A stretch of 64,000 bases of DNA from Rhodopseudomonas palustris HaA2 (GCF_000013365.1 NC_007778.1:1178001-1242000), one strand, 5' to 3'. Counted from the stretch's first letter, positions 46,601 through 56,956 are shown. Notes: generated by a model not told the origin, from the sequence alone. A program made the numbers and translations.

Positions 46601-47136
46601 TCGTGGCGGCGGGCGTGCAGGCCGGCGACGCCGGCGGCGTCTTCCAGCACGCGGCGGCGCTGTTCCGGCTTGGCCTGGATGATTTCGCCGATCTTGCCCT
46701 GGTGGACCAGCGCCGGCGAGCGCGCGCCGGTGGCGGCATCGGCGAACAACAGCTGCACGTCGCGGGCGCGGACTTCGCGGCCGTTGATGCGATATTGCGA
46801 GCCGGCCTCGCGTTCGATCCGGCGGGAGATTTCCAGCACTTCCGAATCGTTCAGCGCCGCCGGCGCGGTGCGGTCGGTGTTGTCGATCGACATCACCACT
46901 TCGGCGTGGTTGCGCGACGGCCGGTTGCCGGAGCCCGCGAAGATCACCGCGTCCATGTCGGTCGCGCGCAGCGATTTGTGCGAGGTCTCGCCCATCGCCC
47001 AGCGCAGCGCCTCGACCAGATTGGACTTGCCGCAGCCGTTCGGCCCGACCACGCCGGTGAGACCCGGCTCGATCATGAAGTCGGTGGGCTCGACGAACGA
47101 CTTGAAGCCGTGAAGGCGGAGACGCGTGAGTTTCAT
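43672..47136 (-). CDS. smc: Chromosome segregation protein SMC
   Basis: The 1154-residue protein has an N-terminal Walker A (GPNGCGKS, residues 31-38) and two long coiled coils separated by a hinge (about 510-640, IIDGITVAKGYEKAIGAVLGDDLDAP). The C-terminal ABC signature LSGGEQALTAMALIFAVF and Walker B PICVLDEVDAPLDD complete the ATPase head. It forms the ring that compacts and segregates chromosomes with ScpA/ScpB. The ATG at 47136 was chosen because the conserved KLTRLRLHGFKSF begins there. It normally follows dciA and dsbA in this group; here a 2.7-kb insert intervenes. Four GANTC sites lie upstream. Confidence 0.96.
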   Translation of the reverse strand: MKLTRLRLHGFKSFVEPTDFMIEPGLTGVVGPNGCGKSNLVEALRWAMGETSHKSLRATDMDAVIFAGSGNRPSRNHAEVVMSIDNTDRTAPAALNDSEVLEISRRIEREAGSQYRINGREVRARDVQLLFADAATGARSPALVHQGKIGEIIQAKPEQRRRVLEDAAGVAGLHARRHEAELRLKAAETNLTRVEDVIGQLSSQVDGLKKQARQAIRFREVAAKVRKTEATLYHLRWRDANTEVTTAAQVHDLGVRELAERTREQAEAARIQADRASTLPGLREAEARAAAGLQRLINARELLDREEARAKERVVELERRLAQFSSDVEREQQQAIDADAALERLQAEDIELREEILERVEKRGGVDERVGLAEEALGEAERLFAELTTQLAQLTARRNQFEQAVRSHRDRLGRLDTEIRNVDSEIERLTAETSGAGNVDELAEAVAMAQETLAELEASVQQAEAAQVAARHKLDGSRSPLVDAEKRVQRLETEAKTISKILNGETKNLWPPIIDGITVAKGYEKAIGAVLGDDLDAPVDPTAPMRWTDIGVQADDPALPDGVEALSQHVNAPPELARRLAQIGVVTKERGGELVGQLKTGQRLVSLDGDVWRWDGFVASAHAPTGAARRLAERARLVDIENELEQARIDASAKRDALEMAEAELRNAAQAESASRESLRGARREVDAARERHAAAEREINRHAARRSALTEAQSRLAADRLEAEMACETAENALAELAPNDDSEQRLSAVRGDIENHRRNAAQVRAEAQALAREAELADKRLQAIVGERNQWIQRKQSAASQIATVEERVAELIAERAELDNAPTVFAEKRSAIITEIEYAEADRRTAADALATAEQAMADTDRAAKATLEQLSRAREACARAEERMEAARRRLEDIEREIRDMLEVEPQAAASLAEIVEGTELPPLAEIEADLEKLRRDRERLGAVNLRAEEELNEVETQHGSLAAERDDLVEAIKKLRTGIQSLNKEARERLLASFEVVNGHFKRLFTTLFGGGEAELKLIESDDPLEAGLEIIAKPPGKKPQSLSLLSGGEQALTAMALIFAVFLTNPSPICVLDEVDAPLDDHNVERFCDLLNEMTATTETRFIIITHNPITMARMNRLFGVTMAERGVSQLVSVDLQGAVDILDQNVA

Positions 47137-47160
47137 CAGGTCCGATGCTCGTTTGGCCGC

Positions 47161-47320
47161 GATTCGGGCGACGCGTGCGAATCTCTCAAGCCGGACAATA
47201 CCATAGAGGGCATCGCGGCGGCGCGATTCGCTCGCAACCGGCGGCGTCATTAGCCGGCGACAATGGCCGCCCGGAACAGACTGAGCAACCGCGGAACCGG
47301 GCTTTTCCACGGGGGGATTC
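47161..47320. promoter_or_regulatory. Cluster of four GANTC sites upstream of smc
   Basis: GATTC at 47161, GAATC at 47179, GATTC at 47225 and GATTC at 47316 fall within 160 nt before smc. From base composition about one per 300 nt is expected. GANTC is the CcrM methylation site, so smc transcription may be cell-cycle coupled; this is inference. Confidence 0.35.
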
Positions 47321-47412
47321 GTGACGAAGCCGCGAGAAAGCTGGGGATTATGGGGGGTCTACTCTCTGTCGTTCAGGCCGAGGACGAGTTTCGCCGGCCA
47401 AAGAGCGGCGGA

Positions 47413-48525
47413 CTAAAGCGCGTCGTTCTTTAGGGTACAGGTAAACTCAAGCGCTTCTTCGACGTCAGAAATCACCCGGCACGAGAATTCATCGGCTAGT
47501 TTCGGTCGCAAACGCGATATCGCTGTTCGCAGGGGGGCCTCAGTGAAGAAAGCTCCGCAATAGCCAAGTGCTGCGCTAGCGTGCTGAAAATCGTATATGT
47601 CATTCCCGTTGAGTTTCCGAGTTTTGTCTCGTCTGATGTCGGCGTGAAGGCAAGCGTCGATATAGAGAGTTGGAAGGCTTCGTCGCATTTCCGGCTTGTT
47701 CTTCAGAGCATGAAAAACTGCATTGGCGCAGACATTGCGCGTTTTCATCCATGCAGCGTCTCCGCGTTTTGGTGTTGCTAATCCCTGTTTCTTTCCCATA
47801 TCGCAAAGGACGTCGGCGGCTTTGTCCGCACAAAGATCGGCCGCGCCCTGGAGTTCATGCGACCACGCCTGCTCGAAGCTACGTATACTGTCAGAATGCT
47901 CCGCGTTACCGGCGTTTAGCCTGCCAGCAGTATTCGCGAATGAGAGGTCCTCAAGAGCCGAAGTATCGAGCAGACCCATGATCTGCGTCAGTCGGATCTG
48001 CCACATCTCATCGAAAAACGCTTTCTGCAGCGCCAGTTGAGTGCTCTTCTCAAAAAGATCTGACTGAGGATGAACGAAGCCTAATACATAACCTACCTTC
48101 GTCCAAACTAGAAATCTTAGAGGGTGAAGCCGAGTGTCTGGCGTCATCAAAGAAAAAAAGAAATGGGCGGTCTCTGTTGCTACTCTCTGCTCGCTAGTTA
48201 GCAGACTTATGCCGAGACTGAGTTCATCCACAATCTCTGCGGTACGCCGTCGCGATGAGATGTCTGTCTGTTTTAGAATCTCCGCGAACGTGCTGTCGCT
48301 GATCGGGCAGAATGCTGCGCCGTCTTTCACTTGAATCCGAAGTTCATTCAGAAGATTGCCCGCTGCTCCTCCATGCAGGGCTCCATTGCGGAGTAGAATC
48401 CAGAATTTGGTGTCGAGATAGACCGGAGTTCTTCTTTCGATTGATTGGCCTAATTCAACGGTGCGGTTCTTCACGTACTGTTCAAGAGACACGTGCGGTG
48501 AGGCTAAATGTTCTTCGATGGACAT
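47413..48525 (-). CDS. Low-GC hypothetical protein with PIN-like nuclease motifs
   Basis: This 370-residue protein has no obvious named family. Its motifs fit a PIN-domain nuclease: PVYLDTKFWILL with Asp38 as the first acid, DSTFAEIL with Glu82, NDIYDFQHASAALGY with Asp309/Asp312, and AFFTEA at 325-330 in the usual hxTxD position. About 220 mostly helical residues separate the second and third motifs, far more than in VapC toxins. There is no signal peptide. Base composition is about 50% GC against roughly two thirds in the flanks, and codon use is foreign. It breaks the dciA-dsbA-smc order, pointing to horizontal acquisition. No antitoxin-like partner is adjacent. A defence or RNA-cleaving role is inference. 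Confidence 0.7.
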   Translation of the reverse strand: MSIEEHLASPHVSLEQYVKNRTVELGQSIERRTPVYLDTKFWILLRNGALHGGAAGNLLNELRIQVKDGAAFCPISDSTFAEILKQTDISSRRRTAEIVDELSLGISLLTSEQRVATETAHFFFSLMTPDTRLHPLRFLVWTKVGYVLGFVHPQSDLFEKSTQLALQKAFFDEMWQIRLTQIMGLLDTSALEDLSFANTAGRLNAGNAEHSDSIRSFEQAWSHELQGAADLCADKAADVLCDMGKKQGLATPKRGDAAWMKTRNVCANAVFHALKNKPEMRRSLPTLYIDACLHADIRRDKTRKLNGNDIYDFQHASAALGYCGAFFTEAPLRTAISRLRPKLADEFSCRVISDVEEALEFTCTLKNDAL

Positions 48526-48623
48526 GGGTTAATTGCCAGGTCGAGGGGCGACGAATGTGCGGGCTTCCAATGTCTTGCGGCTGGCCTGCGTCAGTGATTT
48601 GAATTACTCCTAAAGACTCGCAA

Positions 48624-48806
48624 TCACTCCCGATCGCGCTCGGCGCGCAGCACATCGGCCGGCGCAACCGAGGGGGCCGTTTCGGTGCGGCTGTGCAGAC
48701 GCGCGCGCACGGATTTGCCGGCACGGCGTTTTCTGCGCCGGATCACGCCGGCGGCCATTAGCATCACGACAAGCAGAGTAGCGAGTCCATATAGGATAGG
48801 GCTCAT
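48624..48806 (-). CDS. Small single-span membrane protein (60 aa)
   Basis: A 60-residue frame begins MSPILYGLATLLVVMLMAAG, a membrane helix, and continues as a highly basic cytoplasmic tail (IRRRKRRAGKSVRAR). GGAGGA lies 5-10 nt before the ATG at 48806. It has the high GC of the host, unlike the adjacent PIN-like gene, and sits 98 nt upstream of that gene on the same strand. I recognise no family. The good ribosome site and hydrophobic-then-basic layout support it. Confidence 0.5.
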   Translation of the reverse strand: MSPILYGLATLLVVMLMAAGVIRRRKRRAGKSVRARLHSRTETAPSVAPADVLRAERDRE

Positions 48807-48879
48807 CGAATCCTCCGCAGAGCGCTGCGGTCGAATGAAAATAGGACCATGCCCAGCACCGCGCAACCGAGGTTTTGGT

Positions 48880-49019
48880 GTCCCGCACGCGGTGCAGCGC
48901 GGAGCGCTGCTCCGCAGATGCGGGACCCCGGTTTCTTCTCGAGTAGCAAGTGTTGTGAGCCTGCGAAGCGGGGTCCCGGCTCTGCGCAGCGGCACTGCGT
49001 GCCGCAGCGCGTCCGGGAC
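48880..49019. repeat. Paired 47-nt hairpin repeats, family E
   Basis: Two 47-nt hairpin arms at 48880-48926 and 48973-49019 both start GTCCCG and end CGGGAC. They are also inverted copies of each other, so each can fold alone or the pair can fold together. It is a fifth repeat type, within the islet between dsbA and smc. Confidence 0.7.
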
Positions 49020-49027
49020 ACGGGGGA

Positions 49028-49597
49028 AAGATCGCCTCTTGACAATAATCCTATTATGATTATAGTCCGCGTTGTCCTGTCCGTGAGGGGCGCTTCGCGA
49101 GGCGTCGTACAAGCGGGACAGATCGACGGGTTGGGAAACCAGCCCGGAACGATGGCCCGGTGAAGCTGACCTTGGTCGGCGAAGTCGGGCGGACGCGGCG
49201 TCCTGCGCGTTGCGGTTCGCACCCGCACGTCCGGGAGGCTTCGGGGACCCGTCCGGGCCTACTACGAGGCTCTGCGACCTGTTAGTTCGCTGCACGGGGG
49301 CAGGTGAAGGCGGCGTAATCTGCCGGACCGTGGGGTTTCATTACCCTTGCCTGTCAACGGAAGCACGGGCCTGAAAGCCAAAAACCGCCGCAGGTGGGCG
49401 CGCCGACGAGGCGTTGCGCGATGACTTCGACAGAAGCCATCGCGAACTCACCACCTTTGCGCCACGCGGCGCGCCCCCACCCCTCGCTGTGAAGCGACGG
49501 GTGCACACCTCGGACGCATCATGCGCCGCGAGAGCGAATGGACGTGGCTGTTTGATATCTGAATCTGTCGGCGCGTGTGGGTTCTCAACTTGCACGC
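49028..49597. other. Unexplained non-coding stretch in the dsbA-smc islet
   Basis: About 570 nt hold no convincing gene on either strand: frames are short, lack ribosome sites and change base bias. An AT-rich start (TAATCCTATTATGATTATAG) is followed by GC-rich sequence with many short complementary runs such as GACGGGTTGGGAAACCAGCCCGG. It could be a diverged mobile-element remnant, a dispersed repeat or a structured RNA. Confidence 0.4.
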
Positions 49598-49707
49598 CGT
49601 CATCCTGAGGCGCGAGCGCAGCGAGCCTCGAAGGATGAGCCGCAAGCTCGGCCCTCGTGTCCGCATCCTTCGAGGCTCGCCCTGCGGGCGAGCACCTCAG
49701 GATGACG
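49598..49707. repeat. Palindromic intergenic repeat, family B copy 2
   Basis: CGTCATCCTGAGGCGC...CCTCGAAGGATG and the mirrored CATCCTTCGAGGC...CACCTCAGGATGACG. A partial arm (CCTCAGGATGACG) follows at about 49771-49784. It lies downstream of the dsbA stop. Confidence 0.85.
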
Positions 49708-49816
49708 GCGCCGGGATGGTAGCAGCGCTCGCCCCACGCTCTCTGCGTCATCGCCCGACCTGATCGGGCGACGTACCTCAGGATGACGCTCTCGGAGGCG
49801 CGGAGCGCGCGCGAGC

Positions 49817-50491
49817 TCAGCTCTTCTTCTGCAGCAAGGGGTCGATGCGCTTGGCGAATTCTTCCAGCGAGGTTTCGCCGCGAAGCATTTCGCCGTTGAC
49901 GAAGAAGCTCGGAGTCGAGTTCACCTTGAGAACTTCGTTGGCGTATTTCTGGTCGGCGGCGATCTTGTCGAGCAGCGCCTGGTCCTTCAGGCAGGCCTCG
50001 ACGTCCGCGGCCGACAGGCCGGCCTGCTTGCCGATGCGCTTGAGCTGCTCGGTGGTGTCCTTCATCACCCAGTCGGCCTGGGTCTTGAACAACAGGTCGG
50101 TGACGGCGAAGTACTTCGCCGAATCGTCCTTGGCGATGCAGCGCGACAGCATCGAGCCGGCGGCGGCCTTGATGTCGAGCGGGAACTCGCGGAACACGTA
50201 GCGGACCTTGCCGGTGTCGATATAGGCGGCCTTCAGCTTCGGAAATACTTCCTCGTTGAACGTCGCGCAGTGCGAGCAGGTCATCGAGGCGTATTCGGTG
50301 ATGGTGACGGCGGCGTCCTTGGGGCCGAGCGCCATGTCGGGCAGCGACATCGGCTTGGCGACGTCGGCGGCGGTCGCGGCAGCGCTGCTCTGGGCGAAGG
50401 CGTCGCCGATCAGGCGGAACGGCGAGACGCCGGCGACGGCGGCGAGACCGGTCAGCGACAGAGCGGCGGTGAAGGTGCGGCGCGTGATCAT
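49817..50491 (-). CDS. DsbA-family periplasmic thiol:disulfide protein
   Basis: The 224-residue protein has a Tat-like leader beginning MITRRTFTAALSLTGLAAVAG and ending near AFA-QS. The thioredoxin-fold active site is ASMTCSHCATFNEEV (CxxC with SH between), and the cis-Pro loop is VNSTPSFFVNG. It forms or isomerises disulfides in exported proteins. The ATG at 50491 has GGAG 6 nt upstream, so the TTG 12 nt earlier is not preferred. It lies 134 nt after dciA on the same strand, the order usual before smc in alphaproteobacteria. The export-route assignment is inferred from the twin arginine. Confidence 0.88.
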   Translation of the reverse strand: MITRRTFTAALSLTGLAAVAGVSPFRLIGDAFAQSSAAATAADVAKPMSLPDMALGPKDAAVTITEYASMTCSHCATFNEEVFPKLKAAYIDTGKVRYVFREFPLDIKAAAGSMLSRCIAKDDSAKYFAVTDLLFKTQADWVMKDTTEQLKRIGKQAGLSAADVEACLKDQALLDKIAADQKYANEVLKVNSTPSFFVNGEMLRGETSLEEFAKRIDPLLQKKS

Positions 50492-50625
50492 CAGGTGCTC
50501 CAACGCGGCGGTCGCGCCGCCGAGGCATAAGGGGGCGCGGCGCGGCCGCCGCAGATAGGCCGTTGGCTAGCTTGAAACGGCAATTGTGGCAATGCCGGGC
50601 CGAACCGCGCGTCGTCGCGGAAGCG

Positions 50626-51123
50626 TCAATTCCGCTTGATCGTGGCGCCGAGCCGGGCCAGCGCGGTGCGCAGATCGTCGTCCGCGACGGCGTCGAGGCC
50701 GGCCGCGATCTGCGCGACGGCGGCGGGGTCCGGCGGCTGCGGCAGCGGCTTGCGACTCTTGCGCGTCAACGGCGCCTGGCGCAGCGCCAGTTTGCCGACC
50801 GCGGCCCAGCCGAAGAAGCGGTTGACCCGCTGCAGGATCTGGTCGGACGAATGCTGGATTTCCAGCGCCATCGGGCCTTCGACCCGCAGCACCAGCGTGG
50901 CCGGCTCCTGCGGCTGGCCCTCGACCGGGCGCGGCCATTGCATCTTCAGCGGCTCGCAATGCGCGGCGATCTGCGCGCCGGCGATCTCCGGCCAGCGCGT
51001 CACCAGTTCCCGCGCGGCAAAACCCTGCTTGGCGAACGCCTCGTTGAGCGTCGCGCCGAGCAGCCCCGACAGCGGCCTGGCGCTGATCGGGCCGGGCTTG
51101 TAGATCGGGCCGGGCTTGCTCAT
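50626..51123 (-). CDS. DUF721 / DciA-like helicase-loading protein
   Basis: The 165-residue protein has the DUF721 core (residues about 20-110), including LNEAFAKQGFAARELVTRWPEIAGAQIAAHCEPLKMQW and LVLRVEGPMALEIQHSSDQILQRVNRFFGW. DciA proteins help load the DnaB replicative helicase in bacteria without DnaC, but a DciA role here is by homology only. The C-terminal tail is Pro/Lys-rich. The ATG at 51123 avoids overlap with the divergent mutY start at 51152, 28 nt away. It heads the dciA-dsbA order on the minus strand. Confidence 0.8.
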   Translation of the reverse strand: MSKPGPIYKPGPISARPLSGLLGATLNEAFAKQGFAARELVTRWPEIAGAQIAAHCEPLKMQWPRPVEGQPQEPATLVLRVEGPMALEIQHSSDQILQRVNRFFGWAAVGKLALRQAPLTRKSRKPLPQPPDPAAVAQIAAGLDAVADDDLRTALARLGATIKRN

Positions 51124-51151
51124 GACGGGATGCTTTGCGACGATATGGCCC

Positions 51152-52279
<1,128 letters not shown>

Positions 52280-52347
52280 TCACGGTTTTAGCTCGTAGCA
52301 TTCCGGATGCGGCGGATTTTGTAGATTTCCGCCGATGGTATTTTAAG

Positions 52348-52378
52348 CCGTCCTTAATCCGGCTGCTTCTAAGGACGG
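52348..52378 (+). other. Perfect 9-bp stem-loop between mutY and the aerotaxis genes
   Basis: CCGTCCTTA and TAAGGACGG are exact inverted arms around a 13-nt loop, 69 nt after the mutY stop and 30 nt before the PAS gene start. There is no T-run after it, so it fits a leader hairpin or operator better than an intrinsic terminator. Confidence 0.4.
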
Positions 52379-52408
52379 TTGTCACGTCAATCACATCGGA
52401 GACCGGCG

Positions 52409-52945
52409 ATGGCCACAAAAATCCGGCCCACCGGCAAGGAAGTCGTGTTTCCCGCCGCGGAACTAATCGTCTCCAAGACCGATCTCAAGGGGCGCATCAC
52501 TTACGCGAACCGGACGTTTTGCCGGATCGCCGGTTACAGCGAGGCCGAACTACTCGGCCAGCCGCACAGCATCATCCGCCATCCCGACATGCCGCGCGCG
52601 GTGTTCCGCCTGGTGTGGGAAACCATCGCCGCCGGTCGCGAGATGTTCGGCTATGTCAAGAACATGGCGCATTCGGGCGACCATTACTGGGTGTTCGCGC
52701 ATATCACCCCGTCGTTCGACGATGCCGGCAAGATCATCGGCTATCACTCCAATCGACGCGCGCCGGATCGCAGCGTGGTCGAGACTGCGATCGCGCCGCT
52801 CTATGCCGAGGTGCTCCGCATCGAAAACAGTCATGCCAACGGCAAGGACGCGGTCGAGGCCGGCACCCGGGCGCTGGTGGATTTCGTGGCTTCCAAGAAG
52901 GTCAGCTATGACGAACTCATGTTCGCTCTCCAGAGCGCAGCTTAG
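52409..52945 (+). CDS. Aer-type PAS sensor protein (free-standing)
   Basis: The 178-residue protein is a single PAS domain closely resembling the N-terminus of E. coli Aer. Both have [13 protein letters not shown] at the same numbering (Arg57, His58, Asp60) and Trp70, and both have [12 protein letters not shown] and [14 protein letters not shown]. In Aer this domain binds FAD and reads redox or oxygen state. It has no membrane or signalling domain of its own. The next gene, overlapping its end by 38 nt, supplies those parts. The ATG at 52409 gives the Aer-like start. Confidence 0.88.
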   Translation: MATKIRPTGKEVVFPAAELIVSKTDLKGRITYANRTFCRIAGYSEAELLGQPHSIIRHPDMPRAVFRLVWETIAAGREMFGYVKNMAHSGDHYWVFAHITPSFDDAGKIIGYHSNRRAPDRSVVETAIAPLYAEVLRIENSHANGKDAVEAGTRALVDFVASKKVSYDELMFALQSAA

Positions 52946-54230
52946 CCTCGCGGTCGTAATCGCCTCTGCGGCGCTCGCAGCCGCGCTGGCCTGGATGAAT
53001 TATCCGACGGCGGCGTTGTCGCTGCAGGCGGTCGCGCTCGTGGCGGCGGCGCTGGCGTTTATCGGCGTGACCGGAACGGCGCGGCGGATCGAGCAGGCGC
53101 GCGACGTCTGCCGGCGGGTCGCCGACGGCGATTTCGAGGCCCGCATCCTGCACATTCCGACCTCCGGCCGCCTCGGCGAAATGCTCGGCGCGATCAACGA
53201 CGTGGTCGACGATTGCGATGCCTTCGTGCGGGAAGCCACCGCGTCGATGCATGCCGTTCAGCATCACCACTATTTCCGGCGGATCCTGCCCGGCGGCCTG
53301 CACGGCGCGCTGCTGCGCGGCGCCACCACGATCAACCACGCCACCGACAGCATCGAAGCCCGCATCCGGAGCTTCGATCAACAGGCCGCCGGACTCGAGC
53401 GGGCCGTCAGTGACGTCGTCGGCGCGCTCGACGAGGATTCTTCCGGCATGCGCGACACCGCGAGCAATCTGACCCGCGGCGCATCAACGACCCGCGAGAG
53501 CCTCACCGCGGTCGCCGTGGCGTCGGAACAGGCCAGCGGCAACATGCGCTCGGTGGCGAACGCCACCGCCGGCTTGTCGTCCAGCGCCCGCGCGGTCGGC
53601 GCGGATATCGGCCGTTCGTCCGAGATCGTCAGCCGCGCCGTCACGCGCGTGTCGGAAGCCTCCGCCGACGTCGCCAAGTTGCGCGACGTCGCCGAACGGA
53701 TCAGTCAGGTGGTGAAGTCGATCGAGACCATCGCCAGCCAGACCAATCTGCTGGCGCTCAATGCCACCATCGAAGCGGCGCGCGCCGGCGATGCCGGCCG
53801 CGGCTTCGCCGTCGTCGCCCACGAAGTCAAGTCGCTCGCCGAACAGACCGCGAAGTTCACCGGCGAGATCGAGGCGCAGGTCGATCACGTCCACGGCGCC
53901 GCGGACGCGGTCAGCACGTCGATCGGCGAGATCGGCGCGGTGATGACGGAAGTCGTCGGCATCACCGGAACCATCGCCGAAGCCGCCGAGGCACAGTCGG
54001 TCGCGACCGCGGAGATCGCGCAGAACATCGAGCAGGCGTTCGCGATGGTGAGCGATATCGCCAGCAGCATCCAGACCGTCACCGCGACCGCGCGCGAAAC
54101 CGAGAGCTACGCCGCCGCGACAATGACGACGTCGAATCACCTGTCGTCCAATTCGGGGACGCTGGCACGGCAGATCCGCGACTATCTCGACCAGGTGCGC
54201 AAGGACCTGATCGAGCAGAACGCGGCGTAG
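52908..54230 (+). CDS. Membrane chemoreceptor subunit lacking a sensor, partner of the PAS protein
   Basis: The 440-residue protein begins with two close membrane helices (about residues 10-30 and 36-57) joined by a short loop. There is no periplasmic sensor. A HAMP-like linker and the signalling hairpin [20 protein letters not shown] follow. The ATG at 52908 lies inside the PAS gene with GAAGG 7 nt upstream, giving translational coupling. With the upstream PAS protein it rebuilds the Aer layout as two polypeptides. No che genes are adjacent. A later start would lose the first membrane helix. Confidence 0.85.
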   Translation: MTNSCSLSRAQLSLAVVIASAALAAALAWMNYPTAALSLQAVALVAAALAFIGVTGTARRIEQARDVCRRVADGDFEARILHIPTSGRLGEMLGAINDVVDDCDAFVREATASMHAVQHHHYFRRILPGGLHGALLRGATTINHATDSIEARIRSFDQQAAGLERAVSDVVGALDEDSSGMRDTASNLTRGASTTRESLTAVAVASEQASGNMRSVANATAGLSSSARAVGADIGRSSEIVSRAVTRVSEASADVAKLRDVAERISQVVKSIETIASQTNLLALNATIEAARAGDAGRGFAVVAHEVKSLAEQTAKFTGEIEAQVDHVHGAADAVSTSIGEIGAVMTEVVGITGTIAEAAEAQSVATAEIAQNIEQAFAMVSDIASSIQTVTATARETESYAAATMTTSNHLSSNSGTLARQIRDYLDQVRKDLIEQNAA

Positions 54231-54418
54231 TCGCGTTCGGCGCCACGCGGATCTGAAGCCGCGCTGCGTTGGTCTCGGTCGTGTGAAGTCGAGCCAGACC
54301 GGATCAATTCATGGTTCGAGACGGCGCTACGCGCCTCCTCACCATGAGGCTGTGCTAGTGGACGTAGCGGCAGCTTCGCGGCTCGGCCTGTCATTTAAAG
54401 ACTAGACCCCACCACATC

Positions 54419-54498
54419 CGTCATTGCGAGCGAAGCGAAGCAATCCAGCCCAGTGCACTGCGCTGGATTGCTTCGTCGCTTCGCTCCTCGCAATGACG
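54419..54498. repeat. Palindromic intergenic repeat, family C copy 2
   Basis: CGTCATTGCGAGCG...GAAGCAATCCAG and the mirrored CTGGATTGCTTCG...CGCAATGACG; arms match the copy at 39695. It lies between the convergent chemoreceptor and ccrM genes. A further fragment at about 54308-54352 (CATGGTTCGAGACGGC...CTCCTCACCATGAGG) looks like half of another palindromic element. Confidence 0.85.
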
Positions 54499-54525
54499 GG
54501 CAGAGACCTCTTCTGACTCCGAACC

Positions 54526-55678
<1,153 letters not shown>

Positions 55679-56023
55679 ATGTGACGCCGTCGGAGACGCG
55701 GGACTAAACAACCGACTGGCGACACCATGCCCCGGCAAAGTAAAAATCGACTTAATTGAAATCGAATTCGTCGCGACGGGAACGACCTGGGCGCGCCGTC
55801 GTTCTCTCGGTCGCCTGCTACCATGCGTCGGGGACCGAGTTTGCGGGTCATTTCCAAGGCCCGTCCAAGGCCCGAGGGAGGTCGACGATCGATGAGCGCG
55901 CGTGAGGCCGCTGATCTGCGCACTAGGCAATATTTGCCGGGCAGGTTATTTCTAATTGTCGCGAATGCGTTCGTGCCGACCGCATCGTGCGGCCGGCGGA
56001 CGCCGTGAACCGGGGTAAAGCTG

Positions 56024-56935
56024 ATGCGTGACGATGATTTCCGTCGCAGCGACAATATCGACGACCGACGCGACAGCGGTGGTGGCGGCGGCGGCGGATT
56101 TCCGATGGGCGGCGGCGGATTGGGGATCGGCGCGATCGTCGTGCTCGGCCTGATCGGCTGGGCCACGGGCATCGATCCGCGGCTGCTGATCAGCGGCGCC
56201 GAGATGCTCACCGGCGGCGCGCCGACCCAGCAGAGCGAGCGGTCCTCGCCCGGCAAGCAGGGCGCGCCGACCGACGACATGGGCAAGATGATCTCCGGCG
56301 TGCTCGGCGAGATCGATGATCGCTGGACCGAAATCTTCAAGGCCAATGGCCAGACCTATGTCGGGCCGAAGATCGTGCTGTTCCGCAATTCCACCAATGG
56401 CGGTCGCTGCGGCATGGCGCAATCGGCGATGGGGCCGTTCTATTGTCCGCCGGACAAGCAGATCTTCATCGACACCAATTTCTTCAAGCAGGTCGAAACC
56501 CGCTTCAAGGGCTGCTCCGGCAGCGCCTGCCGGTTCACGGCGGCCTACATCATCGCCCACGAGGCCGGTCACCACGTCCAGAACCTGCTCGGTATCCTGC
56601 CGCGCGTGACGCGCCTGCAGCAGCAGGCGGGCTCGCGCGCCGAATCCAACGCGCTGCAGGTGCGCGTCGAATTGCAGGCCGATTGCCTGTCCGGCGTCTG
56701 GGTCAACCGGGAGGAGAAGAAGCGGCCGAACTTCCTGGAGCCCGGCGATATCGACGCGGCGTTGACCACGGCGAGCGCGATCGGCGACGACACGCTGCAG
56801 CGCAACGCCGGCCGGGACGTGGTGCCGGATTCCTTCACCCACGGCTCGGCCGCGCAGCGCAAGCGCTGGTTCATGACCGGCTATCAGCAGGGCACGATCC
56901 AGTCGTGCAACACCTTCGCGGCGGAGAGGCTGTAA
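56024..56935 (+). CDS. YpfJ-like neutral zinc metallopeptidase
   Basis: The 303-residue protein has a Gly-rich N-terminus (GGGGGGGFPMGGGGLG), one membrane helix (about 34-50) and a metallopeptidase domain with HEAGHHVQN. His179, Glu180 and His183 form the HEXXH zinc site. Paired cysteines (Cys164/Cys169) and a final NTFAAERL are typical. It is probably anchored in the inner membrane facing the periplasm. The family's in vivo substrates are not well defined. It stands alone, with repeats on its right side. Confidence 0.85.
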   Translation: MRDDDFRRSDNIDDRRDSGGGGGGGFPMGGGGLGIGAIVVLGLIGWATGIDPRLLISGAEMLTGGAPTQQSERSSPGKQGAPTDDMGKMISGVLGEIDDRWTEIFKANGQTYVGPKIVLFRNSTNGGRCGMAQSAMGPFYCPPDKQIFIDTNFFKQVETRFKGCSGSACRFTAAYIIAHEAGHHVQNLLGILPRVTRLQQQAGSRAESNALQVRVELQADCLSGVWVNREEKKRPNFLEPGDIDAALTTASAIGDDTLQRNAGRDVVPDSFTHGSAAQRKRWFMTGYQQGTIQSCNTFAAERL

Positions 56936-56956
56936 GAGAGGCTGAGACGCGCACAG

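Noticed and set aside
43999-47253. A reading frame of more than 1000 codons antisense to smc
   Set aside because: It mirrors the smc coding frame in GC-rich DNA, its protein is low-complexity, and smc is unmistakable on the other strand.
49414-49608. Short plus-strand frame in the unexplained islet sequence
   Set aside because: No ribosome site, poor composition, and overlap with a palindromic repeat at its end.
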